Positions 53,330 to 64,000 of a stretch of DNA of 64,000 nt are shown here, in pieces; the first letter of the stretch is position 1, and the number at the start of each line of letters is the position of its first letter. Both the position numbers and the translations under genes were made by a program. The stretch is from Pictodentalium vernedei (taxonomy: Eukaryota > Mollusca > Scaphopoda > Dentaliida > Dentaliidae): positions 6,139,920-6,203,919 of the forward strand of contig CM062292.1 of the NCBI GenBank assembly GCA_031216915.1, given 5' to 3'. The notes under the pieces are model-generated. The model was not told where the DNA came from and made no database searches. It saw only the letters and a program-made list of their open reading frames with translations.

Positions 53330-54720
53330 AGATAATTAACCGATGTACTCTGTTGTCTGTCTCTCTGTCCAGATAAATAGCTGATATACTGTTTTGTCTG
53401 TCTCTCTGTCCAGGTAAATGACTGATGTACCGTGTTTCCTGTCTCTATGTCCAGATTAATGACTGGTTTACTGTGTCGTCTTTCTCTCTTTGTCCAGGTA
53501 CGTGACTGGTGTAATGTGTTTTCTATCTGTCCAGGTAAATGACTGATGTCCTGTGTTGTCTGTCTTACTGTCCAGGTAAATTACTGGTGTACTGTGCTAT
53601 CTGTCTCTCTGCCCAGGTAAATAACTGATGTACTGTATTGCCTTCTCTCTCTGTCCGGGTAAATGTCCGATGTACTGTGTTGTCTGTCTCTCTGCCCATT
53701 TTAATGACTAAGGTACTGTATTGTCTGTCTCTCGATGTAAATGACTGATGTACTGTGCTGTCAGTCGCTGTGTCCAGACAAATGACCGATGTACTGTGTT
53801 GTATGTCTATCTGTCCAGGTAACAGACTGATGTACTGATTTATCTGTCTCTCCGTCCATTTGAATGACTGAGGTACTGTATTGTCTGTCTCTCCGTGTAA
53901 ACGACTGATGTAATGTACAATGTCTGTCTCTGTGTCCAGGTAAATGATTGGTGTACTGTGTTATCTATCTATCCAGGTAAATGACTAATGTACTGTGTTG
54001 TCTGTCTCTCTGTCCAGGTAAATGACTGATGTACTGTGTTGTCTGTCGCTCTGTCCAGATTAATGATCGGTTTACTGTGTTATCTGTCTCTCTGTCCCAG
54101 TAAATGACTGATGCAATGTATTGCTGTCTCTCCTTGTCCAGGCAAATAACTGGGGCAATGTGTTGTCTGTCTCTCTGTCCAGGTAAATGACTGATGTACT
54201 GTGTTGTCTGTCCTTGTCCAGGTAAATGACTGATGTACTGTGTTGTCCATCTCTCTGTTCAGGTAAGTGACTTATGTACTGTGTTGCCTGTCTCTGTGTC
54301 CAGGTAAATGACTAATGTACTGTGTTGTCCATCTCTCTGTCCAGGAAAGTGACTTATGTACTGTGTTGTCTGTCTCTGTGTCCAGGTAAATGACTAATGT
54401 ACTGTGTTGTCTGTCTCTGCCCAGGTACATGACTGCTGTGCTGTGTTGTCTGTCTCTCTCTGTCCAGGTAAATGACTGATGTACTGTTTTGCTGTATCTC
54501 TCTGTCAAGGCAAATGACTGGTCCACTCTGTTGTCTGTCCCTCTGTTCAGGTAAATGACTGAGGAATTGTACTGTCTGTCTCTCTGTCCTGATAATTGAC
54601 TGATGTACTGTACTGTCTGTATTTCTGTCCAATAGTCACTGATGTACTGTGTTGTCAGTCTCTCTGTCCAGGTAAATCACTGATATACTGTGTCGTCTGT
54701 CTCTCTGTCCTTTCTAGTTT
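53330..54720 (+). repeat. 41-bp minisatellite whose units resemble recursive splice sites
   Basis: About 33 units of roughly 41 bp. A consensus unit contains GACTGATGTACTGTGTTGTC, TGTCTCTCTGTCCAG and GGTAAAT. In the sense direction of the host gene each unit has a pyrimidine-rich tract, CAG and directly GTAAAT, the layout of a combined acceptor-donor (ratchet) site. Many units differ only by one to three bases. Reading frames on the minus strand are artefacts. Confidence 0.92.
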
Positions 54721-55060
54721 TCTTTACGAATATGTTGTCAGAAGAATTCGAACTGTATGCCTTATCTTATTTTCTTTGTTCTTTATGACCGCAGCAACTT
54801 CCGGTACCATTTATCACCAGTCCATTTAAGTAACCTGGGAATTTCACTTGCATGTTTTAATTTTGTTTATCTTCTTGGACTCGAGATAAAATATCTGATG
54901 TATGCTTCACCTATGAGGACATATGAGGACTTGAAAAAATCACTTCTCAGTTTAGGACAAAAAGGTGCCTTGAAAACCGGCCCGGAAATCTTTTTTTTTC
55001 TCGATCGGCTCACTTCATTTGGTTAAGCGTCTTTAAAGTCGAACCAGGTGGACCAAAATT
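54721..55060. other. Intron sequence between two arrays
   Basis: A short sense frame includes MPYLIFFVLYDRSNFRYHLS and similar text, without recognisable domains or splice support. No element was identified. Confidence 0.4.
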
Positions 55061-58000
55061 GAAGATACACTCACTCGGGTGTTAACCACTAACATATATC
55101 ATTCTCACTCGGATGTTAAACACTAACATGTATCTTTCTTACTCGGATGTTAGGGGGTGCGGTGGCTCAGTTGGTAGAGGTGCAGGCTGCAAGCCGAGAG
55201 GTCCTCAGTTCGAATCTCACCTGCGCCAACCGCGTTGTGTCCTTGGGCAAGACACTTCACCCCCATTGCTCACATGGGGGCACGATGACGTTGTATACTA
55301 AGGCGTACTGCACGTCGATGGTGCACCTGTCTTCAACCAATGCTAACCCTGCTTGTGTGGAGTCAGTATGTTGGGGAGCTGACAGTTGCTCGCCGTTGCT
55401 CGGTGGTTCTCTCCGGGTACTTCGGCTTCCTCCACTCACAAAACTGTCGCGGTCATGAGTAGCCATCATTGAGCATAAGTATGTGATCTTAAAACACGAA
55501 TAAATAAATAAATACTCGGATGTTAACCAATAACATGTATCCTTCTCACTCGGATGTTAACCAATAACATGTATCCTTCTCACTCAGATGGTAACCAATA
55601 ACATGTATCACTCGGATATTAACTAATGACATGTATCATTATCACTCGGATATTAACTAATGACATGTATCCTTCTCACTCGGATATTGGCCAATAACAT
55701 GTATCCTAATCACTCGGATATTAACTAATAACATGTATCCTTCTCATTCGGATATTAACCAATAACATGTATCCTTCCAACTCGGATGTTAATCACTAAA
55801 ATATATCCTTCCCCCCGGGATGTTAACCAATAACATGTATCTTACCCACTCGGATGTTAACCACTAAAACGTATCCTTCTCCCCAGAATATTAACTGATA
55901 ACATGTATCCTTCTCCCTAGGACGTTAGCCACTAACATGTATTCTTCTCCCTAGGATATTAACCACTAAATGTATCCTTCTCACTCGCTGTTAACCACTA
56001 CATGTATCCTTCTCACTGCTATGTAAACCACTAACATGTATCCTTCTCACTCGGACGTTAACCACTAACATGTACCCACACTCGGATGGTAACCACGAAC
56101 ATGTATACTTCTCACTCGGAAGGTAACCAGTAGCATGTATTCTTCTCATGCGGATGCTAACCACTAACATGTATCCTTCTCACTCGCTACTAACCAATAA
56201 CATGTATCCTTCTCACTCGCTACTAACCACTAACATGTATCCACCTCACTCGGATTATAACCACTAACATGTATCCTTCTCACTCGCTGATATCCACTAA
56301 CATGTAACCTTCTGACTCGCTGGTAACCACTAACATGTGTCCTTCTCACTCGGATGGTAACCAATAACATGTATCCTCCTCAGTCGGATGTTAAGCTATA
56401 ACATGTATCCTTATCACTCAGATATTAACTAATAACATGTATCCTCACTCGGATATTGACCAATAACATGTATCCTTATCACTCAGATATTAACCAATAA
56501 CATGTATCCTTCTCACTCGGATGGTAACCAATAACATGTATCCTTATCACTCGGATATCAACCAATAACATGTATATTTCTCACTCGGATGTTAACCTAT
56601 GGCATGTATCCTTATCACTCGGATATCAACCAATAACATGTATCCTTCTCACTCGGATGTTAACCAATTACATGTATTCTTATCACTCGGATATCAACCA
56701 ATAACACGTATCCTTCTCAATCAGATGGTAACCAATGACATGTATCCTTATCACTCGGATATTAACTAATAACATGTATCCTCCCCACTCGGATATTAAC
56801 CAGTAACATGTATCCTTCTCCCCCGGATGTTAACCAATAACATGTATCCTTCGCACTCAGATGTTAAGCACTAAAATGCATCCTTCTCCCTAGGATGTTA
56901 CCCACTAACATGTATCCTTCTCCCTTGGATATTAACTAATAACATGTATCCTTCTCCCTAGGATGTTAACCACTAACATGTATCCTTCTCACTGCAGTGT
57001 TAACCACTAACATGCATCCTTTTCACCCGGGTGTTAAACACTAACATTTATCCTTCTCACCTCGGAGTTAAACACTAACATGTATCCTTCTTCCTTGGAT
57101 GTTAACCACTAACATGTATCCTTCTCACTGCAGTGTTAACCACTAACATGCATCCTTTTCACCCGGGTGTTAAACACTAACATGTATCCTTCTCACCTCG
57201 GAGTTAAACACTAACATGTATCCTTCTTCCTCGGATGTTAACCACTAACACGTATCCTTCTCACTGCAGTGTTAACCACTAACATGCATCCTTTTCACCC
57301 GGGTGTTAAACACTAACATGTATCCTTCTCACCTCGGAGTTAAACACTAACATGTATCCTTCTTCCTCGGATGTTAAACACTAACATGTATCCTTCTCAC
57401 CTCGGAGTTAAACACTAACATGTATCCTTCTTCCTCGGATGTTAACCACTAACACGTATCCTTCTCACTGCAGTGTTAACCACTATCATGCACCCTTCTC
57501 ACCTGGTTGTTAAACACTAACATGTATCCTTCTCATCCGGGTTTTAAACACTAAGATGTATCCTTCTCACTCGAATGTTATCCAATAACATGCATCCTTC
57601 TCACTCGGATGTTATCAACTAACATGTATCCTTCTCACTCAGATGTTATCAACTAACATGTATCCTTCTCACTCAGATGTTAACACACTAACATGTATCC
57701 TCCTTCCTCGAATGTTAACCACTAACATGTATCCTCCTCACTGCAGTGTTAACCAGTAACATGCATCCTTCTCACCCGGGTGTTAAACACTAACATGTAT
57801 CCTTCTCACCTCGGAGTTAAACACTAACATGTATCCTTCTTCCTCGGATGTTAACCACTAACACGTATCCTTCTCACTGCAGTGTTAACCACTATCATGC
57901 GCCCTTCTCACCCGGGTGTTAAACACTAACATGTATCCTTCTCATCCGGGTTTTAAACACTAAGATGTATCCTTCTCACTCGACTGTTATCCAATAACAT

Positions 58001-61000
58001 GTAACCTTCTCACTCGGATGTTAACAACTAACATGTATCCTCCTTCCTCGGATGTTAACCACTAACATGTATCCTTCTCACTGCAGTGTTAACCACTAAC
58101 ATGCATCCTTTTCACCCGGGTGTTAAACACTAACATGTATCCTTCTCACCTCGGAGTTAAACACTAACATGTATCCTTCTTCCTCGGATGTTAACCAGTA
58201 ACATGTATCCTTCTCACCTCGGAGTTAAACACTAACATGTATCCTTCTTCCTCGGATGTTAACCACTAACATGTATCCTTCTCACTGCAGTGTTAACCAC
58301 TAACATGCATCCTTTTCACCCAGGTGTTAAACACTAACATTTATCCTTCTCACCTCGGAGTTAAACACTAACATGTATCCTTCTTCCTTGGATGTTAACC
58401 ACTAACATGTATCCTTCTCACTGCAGTGTTAACCACTAACATGCATCCTTTTCACCCGGGTGTTAAACACTAACATGTATCCTTCTCACCTCGGAGTTAA
58501 ACACTAACATGTATCCTTCTTCCTCGGATGTTAACCACTAACACGTATCCTTCTCACTGCAGTGTTAACCACTAACATGCATCCTTTTCACCCGGGTGTT
58601 AAACACTAACATGTATCCTTCTCACCTCGGAGTTAAACACTAACATGTATCCTTCTTCCTCGGATGTTAAACACTAACATGTATCCTTCTCACCTCGGAG
58701 TTAAACACTAACATGTATCCTTCTTCCTCGGATGTTAACCACTAACACGTATCCTTCTCACTGCAGTGTTAACCACTATCATGCACCCTTCTCACCTGGT
58801 TGTTAAACACTAACATGTATCCTTCTCATCCGGGTTTTAAACACTAAGATGTATCCTTCTCACTCGAATGTTATCCAATAACATGCATCCTTCTCACTCG
58901 GATGTTATCAACTAACATGTATCCTTCTCACTCAGATGTTATCAACTAACATGTATCCTTCTCACTCAGATGTTAACACACTAACATGTATCCTCCTTCC
59001 TCGAATGTTAACCACTAACATATATCCTCCTCACTGCAGTGTTAACCAGTAACATGCATCCTTCTCACCCGGGTGTTAAACACTAACATGTATCCTTCTC
59101 ACCTCGGAGTTAAACACTAACATGTATCCTTCTTCCTCGGATGTTAACCACTAACACGTATCCTTCTCACTGCAGTGTTAACCACTATCATGCACCCTTC
59201 TCACCCGGGTGTTAAACACTAACATGTATCCTTCTCATCCGGGTTTTAAACACTAAGATGTATCCTTCTCACTCGACTGTTATCCAATAACATGTAACCT
59301 TCTCACTCGGATGTTAACAACTAACATGTATCCTCCTTCCTCGGATGTTAACCACTAACATGTATCCTTCTCACTGCAGTGTTAACCACTAACATGCATC
59401 CTTTTCACCCGGGTGTTAAACACTAACATGTATCCTTCTCACCTCGGAGTTAAACACTAACATGTATCCTTCTTCCTCGGATGTTAACCAGTAACATGTA
59501 TCCTTCTCACCTCGGAGTTAAACACTAACATGTATCCTTCTTCCTCGGATGTTAACCACTAACATGTATCCTTCTCACTGCAGTGTTAACCACTAACATG
59601 CATCCTTTTCACCCGGGTGTTAAACACTAACATTTATCCTTCTCACCTCGGAGTTAAACACTAACATGTATCCTTCTTCCTTGGATGTTAACCACTAACA
59701 TGTATCCTTCTCACTGCAGTGTTAACCACTAACATGCATCCTTTTCACCCGGGTGTTAAACACTAACATGTATCCTTCTCACCTCGGAGTTAAACACTAA
59801 CATGTATCCTTCTTCCTCGGATGTTAACCACTAACACGTATCCTTCTCACTGCAGTGTTAACCACTAACATGCATCCTTTTCACCCGGGTGTTAAACACT
59901 AACATGTATCCTTCTCACCTCGGAGTTAAACACTAACATGTATCCTTCTTCCTCGGATGTTAACCACTAACACGTATCCTTCTCACTGCAGTGTTAACCA
60001 CTAACATGCATCCTTTTCACCCGGGTGTTAAACACTAACATGTATCCTTCTCACCTCGGAGTTAAACACTAACATGTATCCTTCTTCCTCGGATGTTAAA
60101 CACTAACATGTATCCTTCTCACCTCGGAGTTAAACACTAACATGTATCCTTCTTCCTCGGATGTTAACCACTAACACGTATCCTTCTCACTGCAGTGTTA
60201 ACCACTATCATGCACCCTTCTCACCTGGTTGTTAAACACTAACATGTATCCTTCTCATCCGGGTTTTAAACACTAAGATGTATCCTTCTCACTCGAATGT
60301 TATCCAATAACATGCATCCTTCTCACTCGGATGTTATCAACTAACATGTATCCTTCTCACTCGGATGTTATCAACTAACATGTATCCTTCTCACTCAGAT
60401 GTTAACACACTAACATGTATCCTCCTTCCTCGAATGTTAACCACTAACATGTATCCTCCTCACTGCAGTGTTAACCAGTAACATGCATCCTTCTCACCCG
60501 GGTGTTAAACACTAACATGTATCCTTCTCACCTCGGAGTTAAACACTAACATGTATCCTTCTTCCTCGGATGTTAAACACTAACATGTATCCTTCTCACC
60601 TCGGAGTTAAACACTAACATGTATCCTTCTTCCTCGGATGTTAACCACTAACACGTATCCTTCTCACTGCAGTGTTAACCACTATCATGCACCCTTCTCA
60701 CCTGGTTGTTAAACACTAACATGTATCCTTCTCATCCGGGTTTTAAACACTAAGATGTATCCTTCTCACTCGAATGTTATCCAATAACATGTATCCTTCT
60801 CACTCGGATTTTAACCACTGACATGTATCATTTTCACCAGAAGTTAAACACTAACGTGTATCATTCTCACTCGGATATTAACTAATAACATGTATCCTTC
60901 TCACTCGCATACTAACCAATAACATGTATCCTGTATCCTTCTTACTTGGATATTAACCAATATCATTTATCCTTCTCGCTCGGATGTCAACCACTAATAT

Positions 61001-61200
61001 ATATCCTTCTCATGCAGATGTTAACCAGTAACATGTACCTTCACACTCGGATGTTAACATGTGACTTGTATCCTTCTCACTCGGATGGTAACCACTAACA
61101 TGTATCTTTCTTACTTGCTAACCACTAACATAGCCTCATTCGGGGTTTAACCTCTAACATGTGTCCTTCTCATTCGGATGTTAGCCACTAGCATGTATCC
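55061..61200. repeat. Large 34-bp minisatellite array
   Basis: About 170 units of roughly 34 bp, typified by AACATGTATCCTTCTCACTC and GGATGTTAACCACT. From about 56990 to 60760 a higher-order period of about 136 bp is visible. It is built from the variants CACTGCAGTGTTAACC, CATCCTTTTCACCCGGGTGT, CACCTCGGAGTTAAAC and CTTCCTCGGATGTTAACC. Still longer blocks repeat (57540-57720 resembles 58850-59020 and 60290-60440). The outer parts are more diverged. The SINE at 55153-55512 interrupts the beginning. Confidence 0.95.
55153..55512 (+). mobile_element. Full-length tRNA-derived SINE inserted in the 34-bp array
   Basis: Same family as 4129-4481. The A box is TGGCTCAGTTGG and the B box region GTTCGAATCTC. 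The TTGTGTCCTTGGGCAAGACA block and an AATAAATAAATA tail are present. The flanking duplication TACTCGGATGTTA (55140-55152 and 55513-55525) is itself array sequence, so the insertion postdates the array. Confidence 0.92.
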
Positions 61201-61614
61201 TTTATTGCGAATCAAGCATCAGAATAATGGTTTGTGGAAAAGCGGGGAGGGGCGGAATTAAAATGAATAATATTATATGTGTGAAGGGGGAGGAAGGTCG
61301 GGCTCTCATTATTTATTCAGTTATTGCCTCAAACACATAACTTGTGATCCCTTGTTGGAAAGAACATCCTGACTTCGTTCCATTGAGGGGCCTTAAGCTA
61401 TTATTTTGAGACAAAAGATGATTTTTTTGAGTGATTCATGACACTGCGATCTGCTAGTCCCAAGAGATCGAAAATTTATTATATTAAAAGTGGGTGGGGC
61501 ATGGCATCTGCACTCCGTTTCCGCCACCACAGTTTTGTGGCATGGGTAGGGTAGGTGGTAAATGGTACAGTCACTTCTCTTTACTGATAGTTAATCAATG
61601 GATTAAAGTGTTAC
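61201..61614. other. Intron sequence with a decayed family A MITE
   Basis: The segment 61320-61460 retains CCCTTGTTGGAAAGAACAT, CGTTCCATTGAGGGGCC and TTTTGAGACAAAAGATGA, in the order of the family A second subfamily. The termini are lost. G/A-rich sequence precedes it. Confidence 0.5.
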
Positions 61615-61840
61615 TTACAGTACAGAAGCCGTGGACTGGTCACTTTCCATGGGTGGGTAATATTTCCATGGATGCAATGATATTAGATTCCAAACACTAA
61701 TCATAGGAATAAGCATCAAAAATTTCATTTCTTTAATTAAATTTTTGCTGCTGATAATTTTTATTACCAGGTGAACGCTTGCGTGGACATCACTGCCGAC
61801 GCGTGAATTACTACCAGTCCACGGAGACTGCACTATGCAC
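61615..61840. repeat. Dispersed repeat family H, copy 4
   Basis: Left arm GCCGTGGACTGGTCACTTTC; centre AATCATAGGAATAAGCATCA; right arm CTACCAGTCCACGGAGACTG. The ends are inverted relative to each other, as expected for a MITE. Confidence 0.7.
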
Positions 61841-62262
61841 CTTATCCACCCAGCCCACCGCTTCCTAGCAGAAGATAATTTTAATGTTCTTTTCCTTCGT
61901 CAGGGACGAGACATTGTATATAAATATTTGATATAAAAGTGGGAAATCCCACTAAAACTGTTGGATAGACCCAAGTCGAATTGTCTGTTGGGAAGTCTCC
62001 CAGTCTCCCGACGCACCAACTCACATCCAATTGCGGAGTTTTGAACGTAGTAAACCGATCAAGATTAACCGATTAACGAGTTCAGAGGTTTCTAAGTTAT
62101 ATTTAAGAAATCCAAATAGTGAACCACTCATCAGTAGAGAATACTGCAGTTAATTTTAACCTGTGGCCGTCGGATGAAAAGATCTTGACTATTTGCGTCA
62201 AAATTTCAATTGGAACACCATGTCAAGCAACTTTTTAGAGTTTGGTTTCTTTTCTTCCGCAG
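61841..62262. other. Intron end, no recognised element
   Basis: Contains CCCAGTCTCCCGACGCACC-type unique sequence and the pyrimidine-rich acceptor TTTCTTTTCTTCCGCAG ending at 62262. Confidence 0.5.
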
Positions 62263-62457
62263 CCATTGGGAAAGGAAATGGAAGCCACCGAACACAGATT
62301 AGCCACTCAAAGATGTTCCCAGTTGATGGTTGTAGCTATTGCCAATCAGTTAGATGAAACCTGGATTGCATTGAATCCTGAATTATTTTATGCATATTTA
62401 TTCCAATATATGCCAACAATAGCACGAGCGTACGTAGATTATCGTTTCCTTGTTTGA
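62263..62457 (+). CDS. DHRS7: DHRS7-like short-chain dehydrogenase/reductase, C-terminal exon
   Basis: After the CCGCAG acceptor the exon reads PLGKEMEATEHRLATQRCSQ, then LMVVAIANQLDETWIALNPE and LFYAYLFQYMPTIARAYVDY. It stops at TGA (62455-62457), 64 codons in phase with 52812. RCSQLMVVAIANQLDETWI and YLFQYMPT correspond to RCVRLMLISMANDLKEVWI and YLWQYMPT of vertebrate DHRS7, which supports DHRS7 over DHRS7B. Vertebrate DHRS7 continues some 30 residues further. A plausible donor, AGC followed by GTACGT at 62430, could splice to another exon beyond the window. Confidence 0.9.
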   Translation, partial: PLGKEMEATEHRLATQRCSQLMVVAIANQLDETWIALNPELFYAYLFQYMPTIARAYVDYRFLV

Positions 62458-62862
62458 GAACTCTTTTCACACATTAAAATCAGGGTTCTGGGTCCGCACA
62501 ACAAATTCTCTACACAGGGCCAAGGGTGGATGGTTCAAAGGTGCCAAAACTCGTTTTGTCCTACGCTTTAGAGTCATTTCGCAATAATTTTCTTTATTCA
62601 GATAAAAAGTGATATACATATATACATATATGTAATCTGAATGTACATGCATTAAATTCCATTCTAAACAGACATATAAGATATAACCTTTTCTACTCTA
62701 TGCGTAACCAGTGCACAGAAGTAAGGTGCACTGGCAATTGTAACTGATGCATGGGACCTTTTCATGAAAAAAGAGGTTAGAGTAGAGGGATATCGTCCAG
62801 GAGATGTGTGGTGGTGTTGTTAAGTCAGTGGGTAAAATAGGGCTTTTAGAGATTTCCATCTA
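62458..62862. other. Candidate 3' untranslated region or intron
   Basis: ATTAAA at about 62476 is the only nearby polyadenylation-like hexamer. ATATACATATATACATATA low complexity lies near 62610. Nothing coding was seen. Confidence 0.4.
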
Positions 62863-62942
62863 GTAATTCGTCGCCTGAGTGCTAGAATGTTCTATGTCCC
62901 ATAGGGGACATAGAACGTTCTAGCACTCAGGCGACGAATTAT
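62863..62942. repeat. Near-perfect 80-bp hairpin
   Basis: ATTCGTCGCCTGAGTGCTAG on the left pairs with CTAGCACTCAGGCGACGAAT on the right, continuing inward through TTCTATGTCCC to a tiny loop. Part of the arm recurs at about 21467-21505. It may be a very short MITE or a transcribed hairpin. Confidence 0.85.
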
Positions 62943-63294
62943 CGTCATAGTCTTTTTTAGAGTACAGTTTGCGGGAATACAGCTCTTGGTCACGATATTG
63001 ATGAGGTACTTCAACGAAACCGTTGAAGCTGGGTTGACATTTTTCACCTTGGATGACTAATTTTTTTGAATATAAGAACTACTGGAGTAAGGATATATTC
63101 ATGTGGGCTCAATTCATTGGTGAATAAATTTTTTAATGGCACAAGAACATGTTTCAGTGAAATGTATCGTTATTTCACACATAATTTTAGAAAACTATGC
63201 CTTTTTTATTCAGTTATCAATTGGAAGCATGATGAGACCTGATTTTTATTTCAACTCCGCAAAGTAGAGAGTGTTTAAATTTATTGCCCCTCAA

Positions 63295-63470
63295 GTTTAA
63301 TTATAAAGAATAATCATTTGTTTCTGTCTATTTCTTGAGTTATGAGCCCCAAAAAATAAAAGCCAAACATAGTGTAAATGGGTTACGCCCCTTTACACAC
63401 TTTGGCCTTTTTTTGGAGTTCAAAATTCAAGAAATAGACAGAAACAAACGATAATTCCTTATGTGGACTG
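63295..63470. repeat. Foldback with AAATAGACAGAAACAAA arms
   Basis: TTTGTTTCTGTCTATTTCTTGA at the left faces TCAAGAAATAGACAGAAACA at the right. Inner arms GCCAAACATAGTGTAAA and TTTACACACTTTGGC enclose a CCC/GGG centre. No TSD was resolved. Confidence 0.8.
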
Positions 63471-63759
63471 AAATTATTCAAACTTTTGAAACTTAACATT
63501 CCGAAAATTGGTACGTAAATTGCATAATTAGACAAAACTTCAAAGGCCGGTAATCTTCTCATTGTCTGCTCGCAAATGAATTGCGTGCAGAATCATCGGA
63601 TTGGCCTGCGCTTGCCCCATTGATGTGTATTTCATTTTCATGTATTATACTAACAATTAAATTTGATTATTACTGCGAAAAGCCTATTCGAAAATTAGGT
63701 CATATTTTTGTAATTGCTTCACTTCAAATGGTAACGGGCAGTATACAGCAAAATCGAAA

Positions 63760-64000
63760 GTCGTCTGAATATAAATACAATATCCAAATCCATGTATTTC
63801 TGTGTATGTTGTAATGGGACATTTCAGACCGATGCATCTATAGTTCGCTTTCCAGACTTTTGGGTCTGTGTTTATTGTCTTTCCCAACCGCCTCCCCTCC
63901 GTTCCCTCCTCTCCGTGAACAAGAGGAGGCTACGAGTATGTGGTAAGTATGTTGTAAGAAACCCGCACCAAAAGGGCTTTCCGGAGACATAGCGTTTGAT
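63760..64000 (+). repeat. Dispersed repeat, inverted copy of 3655-3900, cut by the window end
   Basis: Contains GTAATGGGACATTTCAGACC, GATGCATCTATAGTTCGCTT and AAAAGGGCTTTCCGGAG, the complement of the earlier copy. An extra block around GTGAACAAGAGGAGGC distinguishes it. Confidence 0.7.

Noticed and set aside
54272..54632. Minus-strand repetitive frames in the 41-bp array
   Set aside because: They result from the 41-bp period and disappear with single indels; no gene features.

Overview
The window is metazoan genomic DNA, probably from an aquatic invertebrate. A mollusc or related lophotrochozoan is possible, but this rests on repeat style only. The evidence is GT-AG introns, tRNA-headed SINEs with target-site duplications, many palindromic MITEs, Tc1-like transposons, LINE fragments and kilobase minisatellites. 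I see no bacterial-style gene organisation.

One host gene spans almost the whole window on the + strand: a DHRS7-like short-chain dehydrogenase/reductase. Five exons are recognisable at 401-507, 6668-6860, 18907-18953, 52693-52812 and 62263-62457. Their reading phases match at every junction. The N-terminal nucleotide-binding exons lie upstream of the window. Everything else sits in its introns.

Intron 508-6667 holds palindromic TTAA MITEs, a Tc1-like element, a SINE and several foldback repeats. Intron 6861-18906 holds a roughly 8-kb array of 46-bp repeats, interrupted by a 0.95-kb insertion, then a 70-bp minisatellite. Intron 18954-52692 is 33.7 kb. Its first half holds foldback elements and long-inverted-repeat elements. 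Its second half (about 33.36-51.6 kb) is a decayed Polinton/Maverick. Intron 52813-62262 holds a 41-bp array that resembles recursive splice sites and a 34-bp array of about 6 kb, into which a second SINE is inserted.

The Polinton carries remnants of protein-primed DNA polymerase B, packaging ATPase, integrase with chromodomain, minor and major capsid proteins, maturation protease and small conserved proteins. Most are broken by stops and frameshifts, by a nested LINE, by a Tc1-like element and by MITEs. Its left part is unusual. There is an intact 103-codon histone H4-like gene followed by a canonical replication-dependent histone 3' stem-loop and a purine-rich downstream element. A divergently transcribed partner has a related 3' end, and the divergent promoter region is duplicated about 1.9 kb away. 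An intact single-BIR gene follows. A histone-type transcription and 3'-processing module captured by a Polinton is the most interesting observation here.

All identifications come from reading the sequence and from knowledge of the families. No database search was run. Element borders are given only where inverted repeats or target duplications could be seen.
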